From Candidatus Levyibacteriota bacterium (GTDB lineage Bacteria > Patescibacteriota > Microgenomatia > Levybacterales > UBA12049), in NCBI GenBank assembly GCA_903872785.1, contig CAIQLZ010000007.1:1-14972 (forward strand): a DNA stretch of 14,972 nucleotides. Reading direction: 5' to 3'. Numbering within the stretch: position 1 is the stretch's first letter; each line of letters begins with the position of its first letter. Below, piece by piece: positions 7,038 through 12,612 of this stretch. The notes under the pieces were generated by a model. That model was not told the origin of the DNA. It was given only the letters and a program-made list of their open reading frames with translations, and did not search any database. The translations under genes and the position numbers were made by a program.

Positions 7038-7787
7038 GTGGTTTCATTAGAATCAGGTTCAAAAAGAAGTCCGAAGCCTAATACAAAAGCAGCTGTAGTA
7101 TATGCTGCTTTTATAGAGGGGGTGCCGCGTAAAGATCTTCCGGAAGCAACCGGTTTATCAAATATAAATGTCAGAAATGTATTAAGCCACTTGCGCCGGT
7201 ACAGACATTTGCCTCCACCAACTCAAGCGGAGAAAACCCGTATACAAAGTGAAATTAAAGGTGGAGTAAGTATAGCAGTACGGCCTTACGTAAAATTAGG
7301 CTGGGCTCCAAGAGAAATTAAAATAGCCTTAGATACCTCTTCACAGAATAATTTTTCCGTTAAGCAAGTAATGGATGCCTTAGGAAATCTTAGGAAATTG
7401 GGTAATCTTCCAAAATTAACCCAAGAGGAATTGCACGATATTCATTTAGACACCCGTGTTGCCGATGAAAAATTAAAAGGCAGGGTTCACGAATGGTGTG
7501 AGATTTTAAGAATAATTAAATGTGGCAATTTTCAAATTCCTCAAGGAAGGATTAAGTGGAAGGAAGTTGTTTCCAGACATAAATTAATAAAAGAAATTAC
7601 AGGGTGGGCGGATGGCGAGGACGAAAAGGGCCTTTTTGTCTGCAAAAATGGCAAACTTTGTCATCGCATAGTGTTTGATGGAGGAAGCATGGTCTATGAC
7701 AATTTAGCGTTAGTACGAAGAAGGCAGGAAGCAAGACAGAGAATTATTAGCCAAAAACAGACGCAACAAGTTTGTCTAATTTCATAG
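7038..7787 (+). CDS. Unrecognised protein with two helix-turn-helix-like repeats
   Basis: 249 residues, GTG start; a TAG stop at 7029-7031 limits the frame upstream. I do not recognise a family. Two similar segments are visible: residues ~20-65 end in LSHLRRYRHLPPPTQAE, and residues ~80-132 end in LGNLRKLGNLPKLTQEE. Each begins with helices that resemble an HTH (for example RKDLPEATGLSNINVRNVL). This looks like an internal duplication of a DNA-binding unit. The C-terminal half has GRIKWKEVVSR, ITGWADGEDEKG and two Cys pairs (154/162, 202/208), with a basic Arg/Gln-rich end. A DNA- or RNA-binding regulatory role is an inference only. It is a single gene with its own promoter, and its last 41 bp overlap the end of hisS. 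Confidence 0.7.
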   Translation: MVSLESGSKRSPKPNTKAAVVYAAFIEGVPRKDLPEATGLSNINVRNVLSHLRRYRHLPPPTQAEKTRIQSEIKGGVSIAVRPYVKLGWAPREIKIALDTSSQNNFSVKQVMDALGNLRKLGNLPKLTQEELHDIHLDTRVADEKLKGRVHEWCEILRIIKCGNFQIPQGRIKWKEVVSRHKLIKEITGWADGEDEKGLFVCKNGKLCHRIVFDGGSMVYDNLALVRRRQEARQRIISQKQTQQVCLIS

Positions 7788-8988
7788 TTTTTTGTTCGCG
7801 GGTTTTTAGATTTTTGACAGTTACCTCATTATTTTTTGCTTCATCAGGCCCAATAATTACCGCAAACGGAATTTGTTTTTTGTCAGCGTATTTCAGTTGT
7901 TTTTCCATTTTTGCATCTGGATCAATATAAAGTTCTTGATTAATCTTTCTGTTATTTAAGATTTCGCAAATTTTAATAGATTTCTCTAGAAGTTCAGGAG
8001 AAAAAATAGTGACCAAAACTTGAGTTGTTTGTAAATTGGCAGGGAAGAGGTTTAGTTCTTCCATCGCCTCCATCAGTCTGTCAAAGCCAAATGCAAATCC
8101 AACAGCGGGCATGGATTTGTCTGCAAATAATCCAATTAAATTATCATATCTTCCTCCGCCGCCCAAAGAACCTGCGGTATATTTTTCAGCTTCTATCTCA
8201 AAAATTATGCCCGTATAGTAATCCAGTGCGCGCGCCAGAGTGGAAGAAAATTCATATTGTGAATCGGAAATTCTAAGTTTCTTTAAAATCGAAAAAACTT
8301 CAGCCAAACGCGGTGTTAATTTTGCTTTTTCTGTAATTTGTAAGATTTCTTCTGCTTCACCTTTTGTAAATCCATTTGACTCCAACTCTTTTATGACACT
8401 CTCTTTTCCTATTTTTTTAAGTTTATCAATTGAGCGCACCGCCAAAATATTTTTATCTTGAGAAAGCGCAATTCCCTGCGTCTTGAATTGTAAATTTTCT
8501 CTGTCATTAATTAAAACCTTAAAATTTTTGAACCCCAATTTTGTAAAAGCGCTAATTGCAATTTCAATAATTTCTGCATCTGCCAGGGGAGAGGATGCGC
8601 CGACAGTGTCAATATCGCATTGGATGAATTCGCGGTAGCGGCCTTTTTGGGTATTTTCTGCACGCCAAACATTTTGGATTTGATATCTTTTGAACGGCAT
8701 TGCTAGTTCACTTTGATATTGGGCAATAACGCGGGCAAGGGGAACGGATTGATCATAGCGAAGCGCTACTTTTCTTTTGCCGTTATCTTCAAAGCGGTAC
8801 ATTAATTTATCGCCTTCCTGACCGTATTTTCCCAGCAAAATTTCTTCGTATTCCAAGGCTGGAGTTTCCAATGGTTCAAAGCCATAGGACTCAAACACCT
8901 GTTTTAAGGCGCTTATAACGTATTGCCGTTTTTTTGCCTCAATCGGCAAAAAATCCCGAAATCCTTTTAATGTCTGCGTTTTAATCAT
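7747..8988 (-). CDS. hisS: Histidyl-tRNA synthetase
   Basis: 413 residues, the usual length of the bacterial class II enzyme that charges tRNA-His. It opens with LKGFRDFLPIEAKKRQ. Motif 2 is RYREFIQCDIDTVG. The histidine-specific loops ALDYYTGIIFEIE and SLGGGGRYDNLIG are present, and motif 3 is PAVGFAFGFDRL. A C-terminal anticodon-binding domain follows from about residue 325. The ATG at 8988 lies 45 nt after the hisI stop, with its own extended -10 box 6 nt upstream, so it may be transcribed both alone and by read-through from hisI. The 3' end is convergent with, and overlaps, the tandem HTH-like gene. Confidence 0.96.
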   Translation of the reverse strand: MIKTQTLKGFRDFLPIEAKKRQYVISALKQVFESYGFEPLETPALEYEEILLGKYGQEGDKLMYRFEDNGKRKVALRYDQSVPLARVIAQYQSELAMPFKRYQIQNVWRAENTQKGRYREFIQCDIDTVGASSPLADAEIIEIAISAFTKLGFKNFKVLINDRENLQFKTQGIALSQDKNILAVRSIDKLKKIGKESVIKELESNGFTKGEAEEILQITEKAKLTPRLAEVFSILKKLRISDSQYEFSSTLARALDYYTGIIFEIEAEKYTAGSLGGGGRYDNLIGLFADKSMPAVGFAFGFDRLMEAMEELNLFPANLQTTQVLVTIFSPELLEKSIKICEILNNRKINQELYIDPDAKMEKQLKYADKKQIPFAVIIGPDEAKNNEVTVKNLKTREQKTMKLDKLVASVFG

Positions 8989-8994
8989 AGCTCT

Positions 8995-9003
8995 ATAATA
9001 TCA
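8995..9003 (-). promoter_or_regulatory. Extended -10 promoter of hisS
   Basis: TGA-TATTAT on the minus strand lies 6 nt before the hisS ATG, in the short hisI-hisS gap. It predicts a leaderless hisS transcript in addition to read-through from hisI. Confidence 0.45.
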
Positions 9004-9033
9004 CATTCTTTATATTCATCTTCAACGGTAAGT

Positions 9034-9471
9034 TTACTTTTCGCAATAAGGACATTTTTCTTTTTTAGTAAATCTTTGTTCTCTTGAAATATTTTTCAAG
9101 GATATGTCATCAAAACATGTCCAGGTATTTCGATGACAGACCGGTCCTGCAGGATCTACAGAGATTGCCAGGGTATCATCTTCGCATCCTTTTTTAATCT
9201 CTTTCACAATTAATTTATTTCCGGAAGTTTCTCCCTTGTACCATAATTTTTTAGTTGATCTTGACCAAAAAACAACTTCACCTAAATTAAGAGTTTTACG
9301 ATATGCTTCCTCTGTCATGTATCCTGTCATAAGATATAGCCCTGTTTTTGCATCAAGAATTGATGCCGGAACTATGCCCTCATTAGGTATTTCTTTGAAC
9401 TTAGAATAGTCCAGTTTGAAAAATGGAAATTCTTTTGCATTAAATATAATTTCTTCTTCTTTATTTTTCAT
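9034..9471 (-). CDS. hisI: Phosphoribosyl-AMP cyclohydrolase (HisI) homologue
   Basis: 145 residues. Family features run through nearly the whole protein: GIVPASILDAKTGLYLMTGYM, LGEVVFWSRSTKKLWYKGETSG, and the metal region GCEDDTLA. GPVCHRNTWTCF follows, with Cys112 and Cys119 as likely zinc ligands together with Cys96. In typical HisI the metal stretch is D-C-D-x-D. Here it is Gly95-Cys96-Glu97-Asp98-Asp99, so the first Asp is lost and the second is Glu. A C-terminal Cys-Pro-Tyr-Cys (140-143) is not a usual part of the family. The enzyme opens the adenine ring of PR-AMP in histidine biosynthesis. No other his biosynthetic gene is in the window, but hisS follows directly. A terminator ends 13 nt before the ATG, and no strong ribosome binding site is visible. 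Confidence 0.88.
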   Translation of the reverse strand: MKNKEEEIIFNAKEFPFFKLDYSKFKEIPNEGIVPASILDAKTGLYLMTGYMTEEAYRKTLNLGEVVFWSRSTKKLWYKGETSGNKLIVKEIKKGCEDDTLAISVDPAGPVCHRNTWTCFDDISLKNISREQRFTKKEKCPYCEK

Positions 9472-9483
9472 ATTTTATTCCAT

Positions 9484-9507
9484 AAAAAAACCGCCTTTTC
9501 GGCGGTT
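9484..9507 (-). terminator. Intrinsic terminator / attenuator upstream of hisI
   Basis: On the minus strand, AACCGCC (9507-9501), loop GAAAA and GGCGGTT (9501 side, 9495-9489) form a 7-bp GC-rich hairpin that runs into a tract of seven T (9490-9484). It would stop transcripts coming from the leader or from the upstream unknown gene just before hisI. It is the strongest terminator in the window. Confidence 0.85.
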
Positions 9508-9530
9508 AGGTCATTTATTCAGTTTAAAAT

Positions 9531-9605
9531 TTAAACGCAAAAAATCACACCGCCAGCTAAGGTGATGTGCTGATGTTTAGCTTTTATTAAGTTTACGTTT
9601 GTCAT
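9531..9605 (-). CDS. Putative 24-residue leader peptide with His codons
   Basis: A short frame from the ATG at 9605 to TAA at 9531 encodes 24 residues beginning MTNVNLIKAKHQHITL and ending in GGVIFCV. Its ATG lies exactly 6 nt after a perfect extended -10 box, the same spacing seen for hisS and other genes here. His11 and His13 flank a Gln. The frame sits between that promoter and the hisI terminator. It could be a leader peptide sensing charged tRNA-His, a stand-alone small protein, or a chance frame inside a small untranslated RNA. Two His codons are few compared with classical his leaders. Confidence 0.45.
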   Translation of the reverse strand: MTNVNLIKAKHQHITLAGGVIFCV

Positions 9606-9611
9606 GTTTAT

Positions 9612-9640
9612 ATTATACCACTAATTTAAGTTTTTGACCA
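9612..9640 (-). promoter_or_regulatory. Promoter of the leader peptide-hisI unit
   Basis: On the minus strand, TGGTCA (9640-9635), a 17-nt spacer and extended -10 TGG-TATAAT (9620-9612) precede the ATG at 9605 by 6 nt. It overlaps the last codons of the upstream unknown gene. Confidence 0.6.
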
Positions 9641-10116
9641 CGTGGATTAAATTGCCAGTTGCTTGGTATTTTACCTAATTGTTTTTTTATGCTTGATTTT
9701 GTTTTCTCTCTAGTTAAAAGAGTGGTAAATTCAATCTTTTGTATGGGCGGATTTCCTTGAATAATTGTTTTCGTATCAACGGTGATTATCATACGATATT
9801 CTTTCGGATGAATAATTTCTCTGCCATTTTTCCACTTTTCCGCCTCGTAATTGCTAATTATTACAAAGTTTGGCTCTGGCCAGCGATCAATTTTGCGTTC
9901 CAGGGGATTTAAAGGTTTATGATGAATGTCAATTAGTTTTTGCGGCTTATCGGTTTCTATAATTATTTCACATTCCGGATAACGCTTTTGGCAGATTTTT
10001 ATAAATTCAATGGTTTTAGCAAACGGCCAATTAGAATTAAGTTTGTCTCCGCCTCTTTCTAAAGATTCCAGGGGATAATAAAGATTTATTTCTCTTGTTC
10101 CGATGGCGCCTTCCAT
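9613..10116 (-). CDS. Hypothetical protein, family not recognised
   Basis: 167 residues from the ATG at 10116 (MEGAIGTREINLYYPLES). A TTG at 10134 would extend it by six residues, but it lies upstream of the -10 box, so the ATG is preferred. No signal peptide or membrane segment is seen. The sequence mixes short strands and helices: PFAKTIEFIKICQKRYPECE, then EIIIETDKP, a PNFVIISNYEAEKW strand, EYRMIITVDTKTII and a basic end FNPRGQKLKLVV. It looks like a small soluble alpha/beta protein. It lies directly behind the M24 peptidase gene and may be read with it, but it also has its own -10 box. No function can be assigned. Confidence 0.75.
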   Translation of the reverse strand: MEGAIGTREINLYYPLESLERGGDKLNSNWPFAKTIEFIKICQKRYPECEIIIETDKPQKLIDIHHKPLNPLERKIDRWPEPNFVIISNYEAEKWKNGREIIHPKEYRMIITVDTKTIIQGNPPIQKIEFTTLLTREKTKSSIKKQLGKIPSNWQFNPRGQKLKLVV

Positions 10117-10122
10117 AATCTT

Positions 10123-10128
10123 ATTATA
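10123..10128 (-). promoter_or_regulatory. -10 box of the hypothetical gene downstream of the M24 peptidase
   Basis: TATAAT on the minus strand lies 6 nt before the ATG at 10116 and overlaps the stop codon of the M24 peptidase gene. There is no TGn extension and no good -35 box, so it is a weaker call; the spacing matches the other leaderless starts. Confidence 0.35.
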
Positions 10129-10867
10129 TCTCAATTATATTTTTTGGGGAATGAGTGAGAAGGCGAAGCCCCGATTTTTCCAAAACTACCAAATCTTCAA
10201 TTCTTACTCCGCCGAAGTTTGGAAAATAAATTCCCGGCTCAATGGAAAAAACCATTCCTTCTTTTAAATAATTTTTTGATTTAGGAGAAATACGGAAGGC
10301 CTCATGTACTTTTCTTCCGATACCGTGACCTAAAGAGTGGGGAATAGTCGGATATCCTTCAGACTCAATGTATGCTCTGGCAGTGTGATCAACATCTTTT
10401 GCTTTTAAAATCCTCCCTTTTTTTTTACCGCCACTGCGGAACAGATCATTAGCAAAACTGGTGATAAAATCAATGGTTTTTTGTTGGGCGCTTAAAACAG
10501 TTTCGTACATACGTTTCTGCTTGGGAGTAGGCTTACCGGAAAATATTGTTCTGGTCATGTCCGAACAGAAACCTTCTAATTTTACTCCGAAGTCCAAAAG
10601 TATGATCTGATTTTTTGTTAATTTATTATCGGTTGGGACATTGTGAATGTTGGCTGAATTTTTTCCAAAAGCAACAATAGTAGGGAAGGAGCATTTGCTT
10701 CCGGATTTTTTTATAAAAAGATTAATTTCCCGGGCAATTTCTTTTTCTGTAATGTCAAGTTTAATCTTTTTCAAAATATAGGCAAAAATTTCATCTCCAA
10801 GTTTGCAGGCTTTTTCGATTTTAGAAATCTCATTAGGGCTCTTTACGGCTTTTGAGGGGTAAATCAT
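10124..10867 (-). CDS. M24 family metallopeptidase (Xaa-Pro aminopeptidase-like)
   Basis: 247 residues with the complete pita-bread fold and no N-terminal creatinase-type domain. The five metal ligands are visible: Asp92 (LLDFGV), Asp103 (CSDMTRT), His181 (HSLGHGIG), Glu210 (FSIEPGIY) and Glu224 (VRIEDLV). His75 is in NIHN. The GHGIGRKVHE and SIEPGIYFP forms resemble PepP/PepQ proteins more than methionine aminopeptidase, while the length is that of a type I MetAP; a proline-specific aminopeptidase is favoured. A basic loop (RSGGKKKGR) is inserted near residue 145. Its ATG overlaps the stop of the upstream secreted-protein gene by 4 nt (ATGA), so the two are translationally coupled. Confidence 0.88.
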   Translation of the reverse strand: MIYPSKAVKSPNEISKIEKACKLGDEIFAYILKKIKLDITEKEIAREINLFIKKSGSKCSFPTIVAFGKNSANIHNVPTDNKLTKNQIILLDFGVKLEGFCSDMTRTIFSGKPTPKQKRMYETVLSAQQKTIDFITSFANDLFRSGGKKKGRILKAKDVDHTARAYIESEGYPTIPHSLGHGIGRKVHEAFRISPKSKNYLKEGMVFSIEPGIYFPNFGGVRIEDLVVLEKSGLRLLTHSPKNIIEI

Positions 10868-11586
10868 TTGGATTTTTGTGCGTGTTCCAAAGCGGAATTT
10901 ACTTTTGGATTTGAGGGAATTTCAGGGAAAAATATAATCTTAGTTGCTATTAATTTGCTATTATCTTTTTTGTCAAGAACTCCGATTACAATAATATTAT
11001 AATTAACTTTTATTTTTGAAAATCCGGATTTAATGTAGCCGTCTTCTTGAGTATAAGAATAAGTTTTAGTCAGGTTTTCTACGTCTACGGATATTTGTTT
11101 TCCTTCTTCAGTTGTAATATTTAAAACAAAATTGACATTATCTACTGCTGAAATTCCTCCGTGGATTATGACAGGCATAGTTGCTATATTAACAAATCTC
11201 GCTAAAATCCTACGCGATTCCTTGTTATACAGCCCTAATATTCCTACAATATTACCTTTCTCAATATCAGATATTCCAAAAGATCCATTGACGGCGGGAT
11301 TTGAAAATTTGGTAAGTTCGTCAACATCGATAAATCTTGTATTTTCTTGTGAGTCAGTAACCGTAATTTGGGTATTTGTAACGTCAGTAACATTGCCGAT
11401 TATTCCGCGTTTTTCCACTAATTTTAATTGTGCAACGCGAGAGGCAATATTAGTTATTAATTGGTCCCGTATTTGCGTAGTTTTATCCTCAGGGGTTGGG
11501 GTAGCGGCATGAGCCGAAAGCGTAAAGCAACTATAAACTAGCGAGCAACAAATAATAAATAATAAAATTAAAAACAATTTTTTCAT
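10864..11586 (-). CDS. Secreted protein with two similar beta-rich repeats (DUF5666-like)
   Basis: 240 residues from the ATG at 11586. A signal peptide is clear: MKK, a hydrophobic stretch to about residue 23, and a probable AHA-A cleavage site near 27. The mature part contains two related units. The first has GIIGNVTDVTNTQITVTDS, then IDVDELTKF and NIVGILGLYNKESRRILA. The second has GGISAVDNVNFVLNITTEEG, then VDVENLTKT and IIVIGVLDKKDNSKLIAT. Each resembles an OB/DUF5666-type module that senses or binds an unknown ligand; this is a pattern-based guess. The start is 1 nt after the stop of the Ig-like membrane protein gene (TGA-T-ATG), so it belongs to a three-gene unit with that gene and the M24 peptidase. 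Confidence 0.75.
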   Translation of the reverse strand: MKKLFLILLFIICCSLVYSCFTLSAHAATPTPEDKTTQIRDQLITNIASRVAQLKLVEKRGIIGNVTDVTNTQITVTDSQENTRFIDVDELTKFSNPAVNGSFGISDIEKGNIVGILGLYNKESRRILARFVNIATMPVIIHGGISAVDNVNFVLNITTEEGKQISVDVENLTKTYSYTQEDGYIKSGFSKIKVNYNIIVIGVLDKKDNSKLIATKIIFFPEIPSNPKVNSALEHAQKSK

Positions 11587-11587
11587 A

Positions 11588-12010
11588 TCAAAATTCTTCC
11601 TGCGAATAAGTAACAGTTTTTTTATTTGTAATACTTTCTCCATTGGGGGCAATAGCTATTACTTCCAAAATATTTTGTCCGTCATCAAGATTAACAGTGG
11701 TTGAGAAATTGCCGTTTGTAGACGGTGTAATCACATTTTCAGAAGAGTTGGTTATAACAATTACAACAGCATTGCTTTGGGTTTTTCCCGACACAATTAA
11801 TACTTTATTATTGACGACATTCTCATCTTTAGGTTGATCCAATACTAAAGAGGCGGAAGGAACCCTGGTAGGACTAAGAGGTGCAATTAAGATAGTTTTT
11901 GTGGCAGTGGGAATTGTTTTTGTGGTTTGAAAAAGATAAAAGGCAACGCAGGCAACTAAAAGACCAAAAAAAGCGGCAATAAAACAAAGTATGACTTTTT
12001 CTTTTTTCAT
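11588..12010 (-). CDS. Membrane-anchored protein with Ig-like (glucodextranase-B-type) domain
   Basis: 140 residues. One N-terminal transmembrane segment (about 6-27) is followed by a Thr/Pro-rich spacer and a single beta-sandwich domain. The domain has LVLDQPKDENVVNNKVLIVSG, then TPSTNGNFSTTVNLDDGQNI and LEVIAIAPNGESITNKKTVTY. The GxFxxxVxLxxGxNxIxVxAxDxxGxxxxxxxxV pattern is typical of surface-adhesion or spacer domains of the glucodextranase-B/bacterial Ig type. It probably faces outward. It is the first gene of the unit with the secreted protein and the M24 peptidase and has its own promoter, divergent from the MBL-fold gene. Confidence 0.75.
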   Translation of the reverse strand: MKKEKVILCFIAAFFGLLVACVAFYLFQTTKTIPTATKTILIAPLSPTRVPSASLVLDQPKDENVVNNKVLIVSGKTQSNAVVIVITNSSENVITPSTNGNFSTTVNLDDGQNILEVIAIAPNGESITNKKTVTYSQEEF

Positions 12011-12021
12011 CTAAGAAAAAG

Positions 12022-12050
12022 ATGATACGATAAAAACCAATACTTGTCAA
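12022..12050 (-). promoter_or_regulatory. Promoter of the Ig-like/secreted/M24 operon
   Basis: Minus strand: a perfect -35 TTGACA (12050-12045), a 17-nt spacer and -10 TATCAT (12027-12022). Transcription would begin near 12015, about five bases before the ATG at 12010. The -35 box overlaps that of the divergent promoter. Confidence 0.65.
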
Positions 12051-12072
12051 GAAAAAAGTACTGTGATAGGAT
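12044..12072 (+). promoter_or_regulatory. Promoter of the MBL-like gene and dnaB
   Basis: TTGTCA (12044-12049), a 17-nt spacer and TAGGAT (12067-12072) with a TGA extension at 12064-12066. The GTG start follows after 6 nt, so the transcript is probably leaderless. Confidence 0.6.
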
Positions 12073-12078
12073 GTTCTG

Positions 12079-12597
12079 GTGGATATTTCAATTGTTGGGG
12101 AAAATAGTCTAAAAATTAAAGGTAAACAGGCGACATTTATTGTTAATCCTACTTCGAGCCTGCCAAAAACAGCCTCAGATGCAATAATTGTCCTAGATGT
12201 CAGTGATAATATCGATGTTGAAAAAGTAATTGACTCTCGGATAATTATAAGCGGTCCAGGCGGATATGAAGTTGGCGGGACTAAAATTTCCGGCACAAAA
12301 ACGTCTACCGGAACTCTTTACAAGCTTTTAATAGATAATGTAACTGTTATTTTGGGATCTGCAATAGCTGAGAAGGTAGAAAGCTTTAATGCCTGCGAAG
12401 TTGCAATTATAAATACAAACAATAATTTTAATGAATCGTTTGTGACAGCCTTAGAGCCCAAAATAAGCATTTTATATGGGGATAAAAAAATTGAATCAGC
12501 GAAAACACTAGGAGCAGAAAATGTTTCTTTGGTCTCAAAAATAACAATAACTAAAGATAAACTACCGGAAAAGATGGAAATAGTGGTACTTGGGTAA
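12079..12597 (+). CDS. Degenerate metallo-beta-lactamase-fold protein (UlaG-like, inactive)
   Basis: 172 residues with a GTG start. The order of strands follows UlaG-type MBL proteins: an ISIVGENSLKIKG opening, then FIVNP in place of the usual metal-dependent iDP strand. ISGPGGYEVGGTKISGTKT is a family hallmark. The TxHxHxDH zinc motif is absent: the expected place reads IIVLDVSDNIDVEKV. No other His cluster is seen, so hydrolase activity is unlikely. It may act as a binding or scaffold protein. It directly precedes dnaB, with 15 nt between, and probably shares its transcript. Confidence 0.7.
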   Translation: MDISIVGENSLKIKGKQATFIVNPTSSLPKTASDAIIVLDVSDNIDVEKVIDSRIIISGPGGYEVGGTKISGTKTSTGTLYKLLIDNVTVILGSAIAEKVESFNACEVAIINTNNNFNESFVTALEPKISILYGDKKIESAKTLGAENVSLVSKITITKDKLPEKMEIVVLG

Positions 12598-12612
12598 TTT
12601 TTAATTTACTTT

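Larger units (their letters stand above)
9484..9605 (-). promoter_or_regulatory. Putative histidine attenuator of hisI(-hisS)
   Basis: Three competing pairings can be drawn on the minus-strand RNA. Segment 1, CAUCACC (9567-9561), pairs with segment 2, GGUGUG (9551-9546), using six base pairs and one bulged U. Segment 2 also contains GGCGGU (9554-9549), which matches perfectly with ACCGCC (9506-9501), the 5' arm of the terminator. That arm otherwise pairs with GGCGGUU to terminate. The leader frame places two His codons (CAU 9575-9573, CAC 9569-9567) on or next to segment 1. A ribosome stalled there would free segment 2 to disrupt the terminator. This is an inference from sequence complementarity. 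Confidence 0.5.

Noticed and set aside
9484..9605. T-box riboswitch upstream of hisI
   Set aside because: The leader is only ~120 nt and no T-box core or specifier loop could be recognised; the ribosome-stalling attenuator model fits better.
11500..11586. Lipoprotein signal for the secreted protein
   Set aside because: Cysteines occur in the signal segment, but no proper lipobox precedes them; an AHA-A signal peptidase I site fits better.
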